Assembly: GCA_001603275.1 (NCBI GenBank)
Contig: LUYM01000028.1
Span: 62,001 to 126,000, forward strand
DNA: 64,000 nucleotides
Direction of reading: 5' to 3'
Origin: Actinomycetales bacterium Actino_02
GTDB lineage: Bacteria > Actinomycetota > Actinomycetes > Propionibacteriales > Propionibacteriaceae
Shown here: piece after piece, positions 24,777 through 32,513 of the stretch
Position numbering within the stretch: position 1 is the first letter of the stretch
Layout of the letters: each line of letters opens with the position of its first letter
Program-made: the position numbers and the translations under genes
The notes under the pieces: generated by a model
The model's database searches: none
What the model was told of the DNA's origin: nothing
What the model saw: the letters and a program-made list of their open reading frames with translations, nothing else

Positions 24777-24852
24777 GTGGGTATAGCTCAGTTGGTAGAG
24801 CACCTGGTTGTGGTCCAGGTGGTCGCGGGTTCGAGTCCCGTTACTCACCCCA
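24777..24852 (+). tRNA. tRNA-His (GTG)
   Basis: 76 nt including an encoded CCA. Acceptor GTGGGTA/TACTCAC, anticodon arm CCTGG-TTGTGGT-CCAGG (anticodon GTG), T arm GCGGG-TTCGAGT-CCCGT. The extra 5' G (position 24776) opposite C73, a tRNA-His identity element, is encoded. Confidence 0.97.
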
Positions 24853-24856
24853 AACA

Positions 24857-24885
24857 GGCCCTTCTTCCCCCGCGGAAGAGGGGCC
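24857..24885 (+). terminator. Hairpin after tRNA-His
   Basis: A 12-bp stem, GGCCCTTCTTCC with GGAAGAGGGGCC (one G-U pair), and a 5-nt loop, starting 5 nt after the tRNA. No T-run follows, so it may be a processing or Rho-assisted terminator. Confidence 0.55.
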
Positions 24886-24904
24886 GCTGCCATCTCTGCC
24901 CTCC

Positions 24905-24938
24905 GAGACAAAACGGGGACGGTTCCTGTTACGTCCCA
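24905..24938 (+). repeat. Left copy of a 34-bp inverted repeat
   Basis: Pairs with 25642-25675 in inverted orientation, 33 of 34 bases identical. It contains the ACGGGGACGGTTCC element found elsewhere in the window. It ends 4 bp before the DUF2461 stop codon. Confidence 0.85.
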
Positions 24939-24942
24939 CCCG

Positions 24943-25566
24943 TCACGGGCTCACATGCCTGGCGAGCCACTCCAGCAGCGGACGATACGTCCGCCACTCC
25001 TGGGCGACGTTCTCGGCCAGCTCGTCGGTATCCAGCCATTCCGGAATGGCGTGCTCGACGCTGGCCAGCAAGGTCTTGTGCCGGAGCAGCCCAATTCGCG
25101 GATGACCAGGGTCAATGCCACGCGGCGCGGTCTTGAGTTGCTCGCCGACGAGCTCCACGTCGGCGTCCTCGAGCTGTGCGGCGATGCCTGCCAACGCTGC
25201 TCCCGTGTCGTCATCGAGGACGGCCTCGCGGTACGCCGCGATCTGCTCGGGGGTGGGCTGATACCAACCACCGCCGGTGAGCAGCCCCTGCGAACTGATC
25301 TGGACGTAGTAACCAACCCCGGGCGAGATGAGCACCACCGCACCCTGGTGGGTCTTGTACGGCGACTTATCCGCCGAGAACCGGACGTCCCGGTGCGGTC
25401 GGAAGATCTTCGCCTCACCGAACTCGTCGGCCAGCTCGTCGCACAGCTTCTGCATGGGGTCACGGATCGTCCGGCGCCAGCGATCCTGGTTGGCCGTCCA
25501 CCAGGCGCGGTCATTGTTCAGCTCCAGTTCGGCGAAGAAGTCCACCGCATCAACAGGTATGCCCAT
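24943..25566 (-). CDS. DUF2461-family protein
   Basis: 207 residues matching the DUF2461 pattern: FFAELELNNDRAWWTANQDRW at the N-terminus, then IFRPHRDVRFSADKSPYKTHQGAV and GYYVQISSQGLLTGGGWYQP. The function of this widespread family is unknown. ATG 25566 is chosen because the consensus begins there. The gene is bracketed exactly by 34-bp inverted repeats (24905-24938 and 25642-25675), which suggests insertion as a cassette or REP-mediated gene framing. Confidence 0.85.
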   Translation of the reverse strand: MGIPVDAVDFFAELELNNDRAWWTANQDRWRRTIRDPMQKLCDELADEFGEAKIFRPHRDVRFSADKSPYKTHQGAVVLISPGVGYYVQISSQGLLTGGGWYQPTPEQIAAYREAVLDDDTGAALAGIAAQLEDADVELVGEQLKTAPRGIDPGHPRIGLLRHKTLLASVEHAIPEWLDTDELAENVAQEWRTYRPLLEWLARHVSP

Positions 25567-25641
25567 CGCCACACTCTGACATCGGCGCTGAGCCGCGGGA
25601 AGGGGCTGGAGCAGAACTGTGGATGACGCCGAGAGACTGCT

Positions 25642-25675
25642 TGGGACGTAACAGGAACCGTCCCCGTTGTGTCTC
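25642..25675 (-). repeat. Right copy of a 34-bp inverted repeat
   Basis: Inverted partner of 24905-24938, one mismatch. A further partial copy of the core (AGGAACCGTCTC) follows at 25675-25686, so this side resembles a nested or tandem REP-type element. Confidence 0.85.
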
Positions 25676-25696
25676 AGGAACCGTCTCGGCCGCGGG

Positions 25697-26224
25697 TCAG
25701 TCGGCGCGACGCACTCGGTAGCGGGTGCAGACGAAGTCGCGGTTACGGGCCACCTCGAGCAGATCGAGCTGGAGAGCGCGGGTGAACAGCGGCCTGCCCG
25801 CGCCGAGGGTGACCGGCGCGAATTGCACCCAGAGCTCGTCCAGCAGGCCGGCCTCGGCGAACTGGCCGGCCAGGTCTCCCCCGCCGACCACCCACACGTC
25901 CTTGCCTCCCGCCGAAGCGAGGATCTGGTCGATGGCCCCGGTGGGGTGCCCTGCCACGAAGCGCACATCGGCGCCATCGGGAGCGGACAACGACCGATGG
26001 CTGAACACCCAGGTGGTCTGGGCGTACTCCCAGTCCTCCTGGTGACGCCTGAGCCACTCGTAGGTGGAGGCCCCCATCACCAGCGCGCCGATGCCCTCGA
26101 TGAACTCGGGGTAGGCCATCGGCCCTTGCATGTCGAAGTCCTGCGCGAACAGCCATTCCAGCGAGTGCTCGGCGGTGGCGATGAACCCGTCCAGTGAGGC
26201 GGCGGTGTAGTAGTGCGTGGCCAT
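25697..26224 (-). CDS. Dihydrofolate reductase-family (RibD C-terminal-like) protein
   Basis: 175 residues. RibD_C/DHFR-like fold: YYTAASLDGFIA at the N-terminus, GALVMGASTYEWL, and VWVVGGGDLAGQFAEAGLLDELWVQFAPVTLGAGRPLF. These standalone proteins are NADPH-dependent reductases of uncertain substrate and are distinct from FolA, which is encoded separately at 52.1 kb. TAGGAT ends 6 nt before ATG 26224 (leaderless). Confidence 0.88.
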   Translation of the reverse strand: MATHYYTAASLDGFIATAEHSLEWLFAQDFDMQGPMAYPEFIEGIGALVMGASTYEWLRRHQEDWEYAQTTWVFSHRSLSAPDGADVRFVAGHPTGAIDQILASAGGKDVWVVGGGDLAGQFAEAGLLDELWVQFAPVTLGAGRPLFTRALQLDLLEVARNRDFVCTRYRVRRAD

Positions 26225-26328
26225 GCCGCCATCCTAGAAAGACTCGCTGACCGAAATGCCGACCGCGGACCGCGGTCTCCGAGCACCGCGCTAGGTTGAA
26301 AGCGACTCACAGACAAGGACGGTGGCAG

Positions 26329-27123
26329 GTGACGGCGACTCCCCGGTGGCGCTCCTTCGTGGCGCTCGGTGACTCGATGACCGAAGGTCTGCAAGACCTC
26401 GATCCCAGCGGCGCACCCCTGGGCTGGGCCGATCGGCTGGCCCAGCACCTGGCCAACCGGGCCGGCCAGCCGATCCGCTACGCCAACCTGGCCATCCGCG
26501 GACGCCTGCTGGACCAGATCCTGGCTGAGCAGATCGAGCCGGCGCTGGCCCTGAAGCCCGACCTGGTCTCGCTGTGGGGCGGCGGCAACGACATGCTGCG
26601 TCCCAGCGCCGACCCCGATCAGATGGCCGCCGACGTGGAGCAGGCCGTGATCCGGTTCCGAGACGCCGGCATCGACGTCCTGTTGGGGCTAGGCGCCGAC
26701 CCGCGGGATTCGCCGGTGATCAAACTCACCCGTCCGCGAGTGGCGGTCTACAACCTGAACCTGGTCGGCATCGCGCGCAAGCACGGCGCCTACCTGGTGG
26801 ACGGCTGGAATCTGCCGGCCATCCGCGACTGGAGGATGTGGCACGAGGACCGGCTGCACCTGACCCCGGCCGGCCACGAGCTGGTCGCCCAGGCCGCACT
26901 GGTCAGTCTCGGGCTGGAGCCCAGCCGTCCGGATTGGGACGCCCCGCTGCCCGCAGTGCCACCGCTCAACTTCCGCGAGTCCGTCGACTGGAACCTGGTC
27001 TGGGGACGAGACCACTTGGCCCCATGGCTGGGCCGTCGGCTGCAGCGGACCAGCTCGGGTGCCGGACGCATCGCAAAGCACCCCGACTACGAACAGGTCG
27101 CGCCGGTTGAGCCCGCTCACTGA
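26329..27123 (+). CDS. SGNH/GDSL hydrolase
   Basis: 264 residues, cytosolic. SGNH blocks: FVALGDSMTEGLQD (nucleophile Ser), NLAIRGR (block II), LWGGGNDMLRP (Gly-Asn, block III) and WHEDRLHLTPAGHELVA (Asp-x-x-His, block V). It probably deacylates a small ester or lipid. GTG 26329 has AAGGA upstream. It runs 22 bp upstream of murT in the same direction; murT may have its own promoter. Confidence 0.9.
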   Translation: MTATPRWRSFVALGDSMTEGLQDLDPSGAPLGWADRLAQHLANRAGQPIRYANLAIRGRLLDQILAEQIEPALALKPDLVSLWGGGNDMLRPSADPDQMAADVEQAVIRFRDAGIDVLLGLGADPRDSPVIKLTRPRVAVYNLNLVGIARKHGAYLVDGWNLPAIRDWRMWHEDRLHLTPAGHELVAQAALVSLGLEPSRPDWDAPLPAVPPLNFRESVDWNLVWGRDHLAPWLGRRLQRTSSGAGRIAKHPDYEQVAPVEPAH

Positions 27124-27145
27124 ACCGTCGGGCACAATGGGCGAC

Positions 27146-28444
27146 ATGACTCGCGCGCTCAGCACTCGTGGCGTGCTCGTACCGCCGAGCCTGCCGAACC
27201 GGATCCGGCTGGGCGCAGCGATCCTGGCCGGCAATCTGGCCGCCTTCGGCTCACGACTAGCTGGCAAGGGGTCGGGTGCCTCGGTGCGCGGTCAGATTCT
27301 GACTCGGCTGGCACCGTCCGCCTTCGCCGACCTGCTGCGCGGACGTCGAGTGCTGGCCGTCTCGGGCACCAACGGAAAGACCACCACCACCCACCTGCTG
27401 GCCGCGGCGGTCCGCACCGGCCTGGGTGCGGACCGCGCCCGGCTGGTCACCAATGCCGACGGAGCCAACCTCGGCTACGGCATCGCCTCGGCACTCAGCC
27501 AAGCACGCAAGGCCGACATCGCCGTCCTGGAAACCGACGAGCGGGTGGTCTCGTCCATGATCGAGCACGCCCGTCCGGAAATCCTGGTGCTGCTAAACTT
27601 CAGCCGCGACCAGCTCGACCGCCACCACGAGATCAAGGCGTTGGGCAGGTCGTGGCGAGTGGCGCTGGAGGCGGCCGGTGCGGACGGTCCGACGATCGTC
27701 GCCAACGCCTGTGACCCGCTGGTCACCTGGTCGGCCGGCACGGCCGCGAAGGTGATCTGGGTGGAGACCGACACCGTCTGGCATGCCGACGGCGCGCTCT
27801 GCCCGGCGTGCGGCTCGCTGCTGGTCCGGGTGCCCGCCGAGGGACGCGATCGCTGGGACTGCCCAGGCTGTGAGCTGGCTCAGCCGTCCGCCGACTACCG
27901 AGTGGTCGGCAAGACCATCATTCTGCCTAGTGGCGAGCAGGTTCAGCCAGACCTGCAGGTGCCCGGCTCGTTCAACATCTCCAATGCCGCCTGCGCCTTG
28001 GCTGCGGCGCTGGAGTTCGGCGTCGGCCTGGAGGACGCTCTGGCCGGCATGCACACGGTCACTTCGCCGGCCGGACGCTTCGCCACCACCAGCTTCGGCA
28101 GCACGACGGCCCGGCTGCTGCTGGCCAAGAACCCGGCCGGCTGGGCCGAGGCACTGCCGCTGGCCGGCTCCGACCCGGTGATCCTGGCCATCGATGCGGT
28201 CGCCGCCGACGGCAAGGACGTCTCTTGGCTGTGGGACGTCGACTACGAGCAGTTGGCCGGGCGGCACGTCGTCTGCACCGGGCCGCGAGCCCAGGACCTG
28301 GCCGTCCGACTCAGCTACGCCGGGGTCGAGCATGAGATCGAACCAGACCTGCGGGCTGCACTCGGCGAGCGCCATGCCGCCGTGGACGTGATCGCCACTT
28401 ACACCCCGTTCCAGGCACTGCTGAAGATGGCGGGGTTGCGATGA
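27146..28444 (+). CDS. murT: Lipid II isoglutaminyl synthase subunit MurT
   Basis: 432 residues, Mur-ligase family. With GatD it amidates D-Glu in the lipid II stem peptide. P-loop GTNGKTTT (about 74-81), a central Mur-ligase domain with LNFSRDQLDRHHEI, a four-Cys ribbon inserted in it (C219, C222, C239, C242), and the C-terminal DUF1727 domain that binds GatD. ATG 27146 follows CACAAT by 7 nt, probably leaderless. It overlaps gatD by 4 bp. Confidence 0.95.
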   Translation: MTRALSTRGVLVPPSLPNRIRLGAAILAGNLAAFGSRLAGKGSGASVRGQILTRLAPSAFADLLRGRRVLAVSGTNGKTTTTHLLAAAVRTGLGADRARLVTNADGANLGYGIASALSQARKADIAVLETDERVVSSMIEHARPEILVLLNFSRDQLDRHHEIKALGRSWRVALEAAGADGPTIVANACDPLVTWSAGTAAKVIWVETDTVWHADGALCPACGSLLVRVPAEGRDRWDCPGCELAQPSADYRVVGKTIILPSGEQVQPDLQVPGSFNISNAACALAAALEFGVGLEDALAGMHTVTSPAGRFATTSFGSTTARLLLAKNPAGWAEALPLAGSDPVILAIDAVAADGKDVSWLWDVDYEQLAGRHVVCTGPRAQDLAVRLSYAGVEHEIEPDLRAALGERHAAVDVIATYTPFQALLKMAGLR

Positions 28445-29166
28445 CGCCGGTGAAGATCGTTCTGGTCTATCAGTCGTTGCTGGGCATCTACGGCGACCGC
28501 GGCAATGCCATGGTGCTGCGCCAGCGGCTGCTACGCCGCGGCATCGACGCAACCCTGGAGATCATCGAACCCGGTGACGCGGTGCCCTCCGACGGCGCGG
28601 TCTACCTGCTCGGCGGCGGCGAGGACGCTGCCCAGGTTTCCGCGGTCAAAGGGCTCAAGGCCGACGGCAGGATCTTCGGCGCCGTCGAGCGGGGTGCGGT
28701 GCTGTTCGCGGTGTGTGCCGGGCTGCAGATCGTCGGCAACACCTTCACTGTCGGCGACCATGACGAAGTGATCGAGGGCCTCGGCTTGCTGGACGTCGAC
28801 ACTCGGCGCGGCGACGTCCGGGCCGTCGGTGAGATCCTCACCCACTGGACCAAGCCGGACGGCACCGAGTCGCTGATCACCGGCTTCGAAAACCACGGGG
28901 GCTTCACCACGCTCGGCCCTGCGGCGAAACCGCTGGCCAGAGTCGAGATCGGGATCGGCAATGCCAACGACGGGGTCGACGGCGCCGTCCAAGGCACTGT
29001 GATCGGCACCTACCCGCACGGGCCGGTGCTGGCCCGCAATCCGGAGCTGGCCGACCATCTCTTGGAGCTGGCTTTGGGCCGGGAGCTCAAGCCACTGCCC
29101 GACGCCGAGCTCGACGAACTGCGCCGCCAGCGGATCGCGCACGTCCGCAAGTACGGACGCGGCTGA
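28441..29166 (+). CDS. gatD: Lipid II isoglutaminyl synthase glutaminase subunit GatD
   Basis: 241 residues, triad glutaminase of the CobB/CobQ type. It releases ammonia from glutamine for MurT. The catalytic nucleophile is C92 in FAVCAGLQ and the His is H193 in GTYPHGPV; the N-terminal VYQSLLGIYGDRGN is typical. ATGA overlap with murT indicates coupled synthesis of the heterodimer. Confidence 0.95.
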   Translation: MTPVKIVLVYQSLLGIYGDRGNAMVLRQRLLRRGIDATLEIIEPGDAVPSDGAVYLLGGGEDAAQVSAVKGLKADGRIFGAVERGAVLFAVCAGLQIVGNTFTVGDHDEVIEGLGLLDVDTRRGDVRAVGEILTHWTKPDGTESLITGFENHGGFTTLGPAAKPLARVEIGIGNANDGVDGAVQGTVIGTYPHGPVLARNPELADHLLELALGRELKPLPDAELDELRRQRIAHVRKYGRG

Positions 29167-29167
29167 C

Positions 29168-29998
29168 TCAGCGCTGGCCGCTCTCGCCGGTGGCTCGTGC
29201 CTGCCGGCGCCGCTGGATCAGCCACACCCCGATCAGCACGACGGCGGCCACGGCCACGGCGGCCAGGTCGGGCACCCGTTGCGCACCGGCGAGCACCTGC
29301 GCCTCGAGGTTCACCTGGCTACTGGCGTCCAGCAGGCCGGGAGCGGCCAAAGTGCCATCTGTGACCAGCAGCAGCACGCCGAGCGCGACGGTGACCAGGC
29401 CTCCGATCACCGCGGTCCAGGTATTGCGCCAGCGTCCGAGTTGCAGCTCGCGGGGCCGCAACAGCCGTTGCAGACCGGGGATTCGTTCCCACAACACAGC
29501 CAGCAGGAATAGTGGCAGCACCATTCCGGCTGCGAAGATCAGCAGCACCAGGCCTCCGTACAGCGCGCTGCCGCCGATCGCGGCCAGCGCCAGCACCGAG
29601 CCGAGAATCGGTCCGGCACAGATGCCGGCCACCCCATAGACAGTGCCGAGCAGGTAGACCGCCAGCCCGGACGTCCCGGCCAACTGACCGGACCTGGCCA
29701 GCCCCGGCACCGGCAGCCCGATGAGTTGAACCAGCCCCAGAAGGATCACCAGCAACGAAGCCACCAGGATCAGCAGGTCCCGATGGCCGGCGATCAGCGC
29801 GCCGAACCCACCGGCCAGCAGGCCCAGCGGCACCAGGGTGGTGATCAGCCCCAGGTAGAACAGCGCCGTCCGGGAGGCCATCGCGCCCAGGCTGGTGAAG
29901 GCGTAACTGAAGAAGGCCGGCAACAGCAGCACCGAGCACGGGCTGAGCAGGGTCAGCACCCCGCCCAGGAAGGCGCCGACCAGCCCGACATCGGTCAT
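29168..29998 (-). CDS. CcdA-type thiol-disulfide transmembrane protein
   Basis: 276 residues and about 6-7 transmembrane helices of the DsbD/CcdA family. The redox Cys residues lie in LSPCSVLLLPAFFSY (helix 1) and GVAGICAGPILGS. It carries electrons from cytosolic thioredoxin across the membrane. The ATG overlaps the stop of the DsbA-like gene upstream by 4 bp, so the two probably work as donor and acceptor outside the membrane. It converges on gatD with a 1-bp gap. Confidence 0.9.
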   Translation of the reverse strand: MTDVGLVGAFLGGVLTLLSPCSVLLLPAFFSYAFTSLGAMASRTALFYLGLITTLVPLGLLAGGFGALIAGHRDLLILVASLLVILLGLVQLIGLPVPGLARSGQLAGTSGLAVYLLGTVYGVAGICAGPILGSVLALAAIGGSALYGGLVLLIFAAGMVLPLFLLAVLWERIPGLQRLLRPRELQLGRWRNTWTAVIGGLVTVALGVLLLVTDGTLAAPGLLDASSQVNLEAQVLAGAQRVPDLAAVAVAAVVLIGVWLIQRRRQARATGESGQR

Positions 29999-30780
29999 TT
30001 GGCCGCAGCCAGTTCTTTCTCGATCACCTGCTGGAAGGTGGCCAGCGACTGGGCACCGTCCATGGTCTGGTTGCCGATCACGAAGAAGGGGACGCCGCTG
30101 ACGCCCATCGTCTGCGCGAGGGTCGTCGAATCCGTCACCTGAGTGCGCAGCGCCTTGTCATCCAGCGCCGCAGTGAACTTCGCGATATCGGGCACCCCGG
30201 CCGCTTTCGCGAAGCCGACCAGCTTGTCCTTCGGCATGTCCGGGTGACCCGATGCCGGAGCGGCCGCATAGAGCGTGGTCATGTACTCGCGATACTTGCC
30301 CTGCGCACCGGCCGCCCGGGCCGCCACCGCAGCATCGATCGAATGATCGCCGAAGAAGGCGACGTCGTGCAGCTCGAAGCGAACCTTCCCCGACTTCACA
30401 TAGTCCTCGTAGAGCACCGGCAGGGTGCCATTGGCGAAGGACGCGCAGAAGGGGCAGCGGAAGTCGGTCCACTCGACAATCACCAGCGGCGCATTCGGGT
30501 CACCCCAGGCCATCGGATCGTCGGCCTGATTACGGGCCACCTTCACCGCCAGCGGGGTGCTGTCCGTGGACGGCTGGGCAGCCGCCGACGTCGCGGCCGG
30601 TGCAGCAGTCTGGACGGCGGTCACCGTCTTGGTCGGCTGCGGTGCCAGCCGGGTCATGCTGTTGCTCTGCTGAGCGATCACCACCATCAACAAAAACAGC
30701 GAGGCCGCAACCAGCGCGATGTTGAGCCGCTGGGCCCGCTTGAGTCGTCGTTGAAGTCCGGCCGGTTCCTGATCGCTCAC
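29995..30780 (-). CDS. Membrane-anchored DsbA-like thiol-disulfide oxidoreductase
   Basis: 261 residues. A basic N-terminus and one transmembrane helix (about 20-40) are followed by a flexible Ala/Thr/Pro linker and a thioredoxin-fold DsbA domain (about 85-260) with active site C-P-F-C in DFRCPFCASF and the cis-Pro loop GVSGVPFFVIG. It would catalyse disulfide exchange on exported proteins. It is the first gene of an operon with ccdA. Confidence 0.92.
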   Translation of the reverse strand: MSDQEPAGLQRRLKRAQRLNIALVAASLFLLMVVIAQQSNSMTRLAPQPTKTVTAVQTAAPAATSAAAQPSTDSTPLAVKVARNQADDPMAWGDPNAPLVIVEWTDFRCPFCASFANGTLPVLYEDYVKSGKVRFELHDVAFFGDHSIDAAVAARAAGAQGKYREYMTTLYAAAPASGHPDMPKDKLVGFAKAAGVPDIAKFTAALDDKALRTQVTDSTTLAQTMGVSGVPFFVIGNQTMDGAQSLATFQQVIEKELAAAK

Positions 30781-30923
30781 CTGGCCAGGCTATCGTCTGC
30801 GCTGGTCACCGCCTTGTCGATTCGGCGAAGCCGACTCCTTACCTGTCCGAACTGGACGCGCAGCCGGCGAAGCGGCGTCCGATTTCGCACCTGGGCCGAG
30901 GTTGTTGTAGAGTCACTTTCCGC

Positions 30924-30996
30924 GCGCCGCTAGCTCAACTGGCAGAGCAGCTGGCTCTTAACTAGCGGGTTCGGGGTTCGAGTCCCTGGCGGCGCA
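30924..30996 (+). tRNA. tRNA-Lys (CTT)
   Basis: 73 nt. Acceptor GCGCCGC/GCGGCGC, anticodon loop CTCTTAA (anticodon CTT), T loop TTCGAGT. CCA is not encoded. A TAGAGT -10 candidate lies at 30908-30913. Confidence 0.95.
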
Positions 30997-31003
30997 CAGA
31001 GAG

Positions 31004-31037
31004 TCCCCGGTGATCCACCACCGGGGATTTTCGTTTT
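31004..31037 (+). terminator. Intrinsic terminator after tRNA-Lys
   Basis: Perfect 9-bp stem TCCCCGGTG/CACCGGGGA with a 6-nt loop, followed by TTTTCGTTTTT. Confidence 0.93.
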
Positions 31038-31173
31038 TCTGGGCACCTCAACCGTCGCAAGGTGGACACCCCTGCGGCCAGACGCCGCCAAACTGTCCAC
31101 CGTACGGCGGCGAACCGAGGGTCGGAGAGGCTGACGGAGATCGGCTCCGCCGATGCCATCACCTAACGGTGCT

Positions 31174-31235
31174 GGACGGTAATGGAACCGTCCCCAAGAC
31201 GCGGGGTGGACGGAAATGGACCCGTCCCCGAGATC
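31174..31235. repeat. Two tandem REP-like hairpins (GGACGG..CCGTCC)
   Basis: GGACGGT-AATGGA-ACCGTCC and, about 20 bp on, GGACGG-AAATGGAC-CCGTCC, each followed by CCC and A/G-rich sequence. They share the GGACGG/CCGTCCCC core with the repeats at 24.9 and 25.6 kb. The rest of 31038-31233 holds no gene that I can support. Confidence 0.5.
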
Positions 31236-31521
31236 AGCGGCGCAACAGCGAGCGGACGACCGCGAAGAAGGCGATCGAACCGGCCACGGCGGCTCCGATC
31301 AGAGCGACCCGCTCCACCCGCAGAGAACCGTCCTCATTGGTGAGCTCCTGCTTGGCGGCGGACACCTGGGCTGCGCCGAGCGCCTTCACGTCGGCCACGG
31401 CGTGGGACACGATCGCCTTTGGGTGCACCTGGACGAACAGATCCTGCACGGTCTCGGCGAGGTGGTCACGGGCCGCGGCAATGTCGGCCTCGATGGCCTC
31501 CTTGCTCCTGATCTCTGTCAT
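31234..31521 (-). CDS. DUF3618-family membrane protein
   Basis: 95 residues from ATG 31521, with GGGAGGACGAG as ribosome-binding site. The N-terminal pattern IEADIAAARDHLAETVQDL matches the DUF3618 family of short actinobacterial proteins; a single C-terminal helix (ALIGAAVAGSIAFFAVVRSL) anchors it. The function is unknown. It is downstream of the sugar ABC operon on the same strand but separated by a hairpin at 31571. Confidence 0.8.
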   Translation of the reverse strand: MTEIRSKEAIEADIAAARDHLAETVQDLFVQVHPKAIVSHAVADVKALGAAQVSAAKQELTNEDGSLRVERVALIGAAVAGSIAFFAVVRSLLRR

Positions 31522-31570
31522 CTCGTCCTCCCTGCGAATCCAGTTACCCCAGCCTATGCCAGGCCCAACG

Positions 31571-31606
31571 ACGATGGGCCCCGAGCCGAAGCCCAGGGCC
31601 CATCGT
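31571..31606 (-). terminator. Hairpin terminator after the sugar ABC operon
   Basis: Perfect 11-bp stem ACGATGGGCCC/GGGCCCATCGT with a 14-nt loop, 10 nt past the stop codon of the second permease gene. No T-run follows in the minus direction. Confidence 0.6.
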
Positions 31607-31616
31607 TCAGAACAGC

Positions 31617-32513
31617 TCAGCCCTTCACGCCGCCGGCCAGCAGACCACGGACGAAGTAGCGCTGCAGCGAAAGGAACACCACCAGCGGCACGATCATCGA
31701 GATGAACGCCGCGCTGGACAGCAGGTGCCACTTACTTCCGAAGCTGCCCGACAGCCCTGCCGTCACCGCGGTGATCGGCATGTACTCCGGAGCCGCGAAG
31801 GTCAGCGCCACCAGCAGGTCGTTCCACACCCAGAGGAACTGGAAGATCGCAAACGACGCGATCGCCGGCACCAGCAGTGGCAACAGCACCTGGAAGAAGA
31901 CCCGGACGTGCCCGGCCCCGTCCACCCGGGCCGCCTCGATCAGCGATCGTGGGATCTCCTTCATGAAGTTATGCAGAAGGAAGATGGCCAACGGCAGTCC
32001 GAAGATGGTGTGGGACAGCCACACCGTCCAGTAGGTGTTCGCCAAGCCCCATTGGACGTACTGGGTGAGCAGCGGCACCAACGTCACCTGCAACGGCACC
32101 ACCTGCAACGCGAAGACGAATGCGAACAGGATGTTGCGCCCCTTGAAGTCGATCCACGCGAACGCATAGGCCGCCAGCAGGGCCAGCAGGATCGGAATGA
32201 TCACAGCCGGAATGGTGATGATGAACGAGTTGAAGAACGAGTTCGCCAGGTTGTTCGTGCCGAGGGTGTCGACGTAGTTCTTCAGCGTGAAATCCGGGTT
32301 CACGATGGCCGTCCACCACCCCGACCGACGGATGTCGGACTGGGTGCGGAAGGACGTGATGAACAGGCCGGCCGTCGGAACCGTCCAGAAGACCGCGATC
32401 ACGATGGCGATCAATGACGCGCCCGGCGAGCTCAGCCGGGTCTTCGCATCGACCTGACGCTTCTCCTTGCGGGTCAGCTTGCGTGGGGTGTCCACTCGGG
32501 TGTCGAGACTCAT
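31617..32513 (-). CDS. Sugar ABC transporter permease (MalG/AglG type)
   Basis: 298 residues and six transmembrane helices. The cytoplasmic EAA loop reads SLIEAARVDGAGHVRVFFQVLLPLLVP, and the N-terminal TVPTAGLFITSFRTQSDIRRSGWW resembles alpha-glucoside permeases (AglG). It pairs with the MalF-type permease upstream, whose stop overlaps its ATG by 4 bp. No ATPase is in the operon, so a shared MsiK-like ATPase encoded elsewhere probably drives it. Confidence 0.92.
   Translation of the reverse strand: MSLDTRVDTPRKLTRKEKRQVDAKTRLSSPGASLIAIVIAVFWTVPTAGLFITSFRTQSDIRRSGWWTAIVNPDFTLKNYVDTLGTNNLANSFFNSFIITIPAVIIPILLALLAAYAFAWIDFKGRNILFAFVFALQVVPLQVTLVPLLTQYVQWGLANTYWTVWLSHTIFGLPLAIFLLHNFMKEIPRSLIEAARVDGAGHVRVFFQVLLPLLVPAIASFAIFQFLWVWNDLLVALTFAAPEYMPITAVTAGLSGSFGSKWHLLSSAAFISMIVPLVVFLSLQRYFVRGLLAGGVKG

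Noticed and set aside
30962-31162. Minus-strand frame across tRNA-Lys and its terminator
   Set aside because: It is the well-known spurious translation of a tRNA gene (C-terminal QGLEPRTR); the tRNA is perfect.
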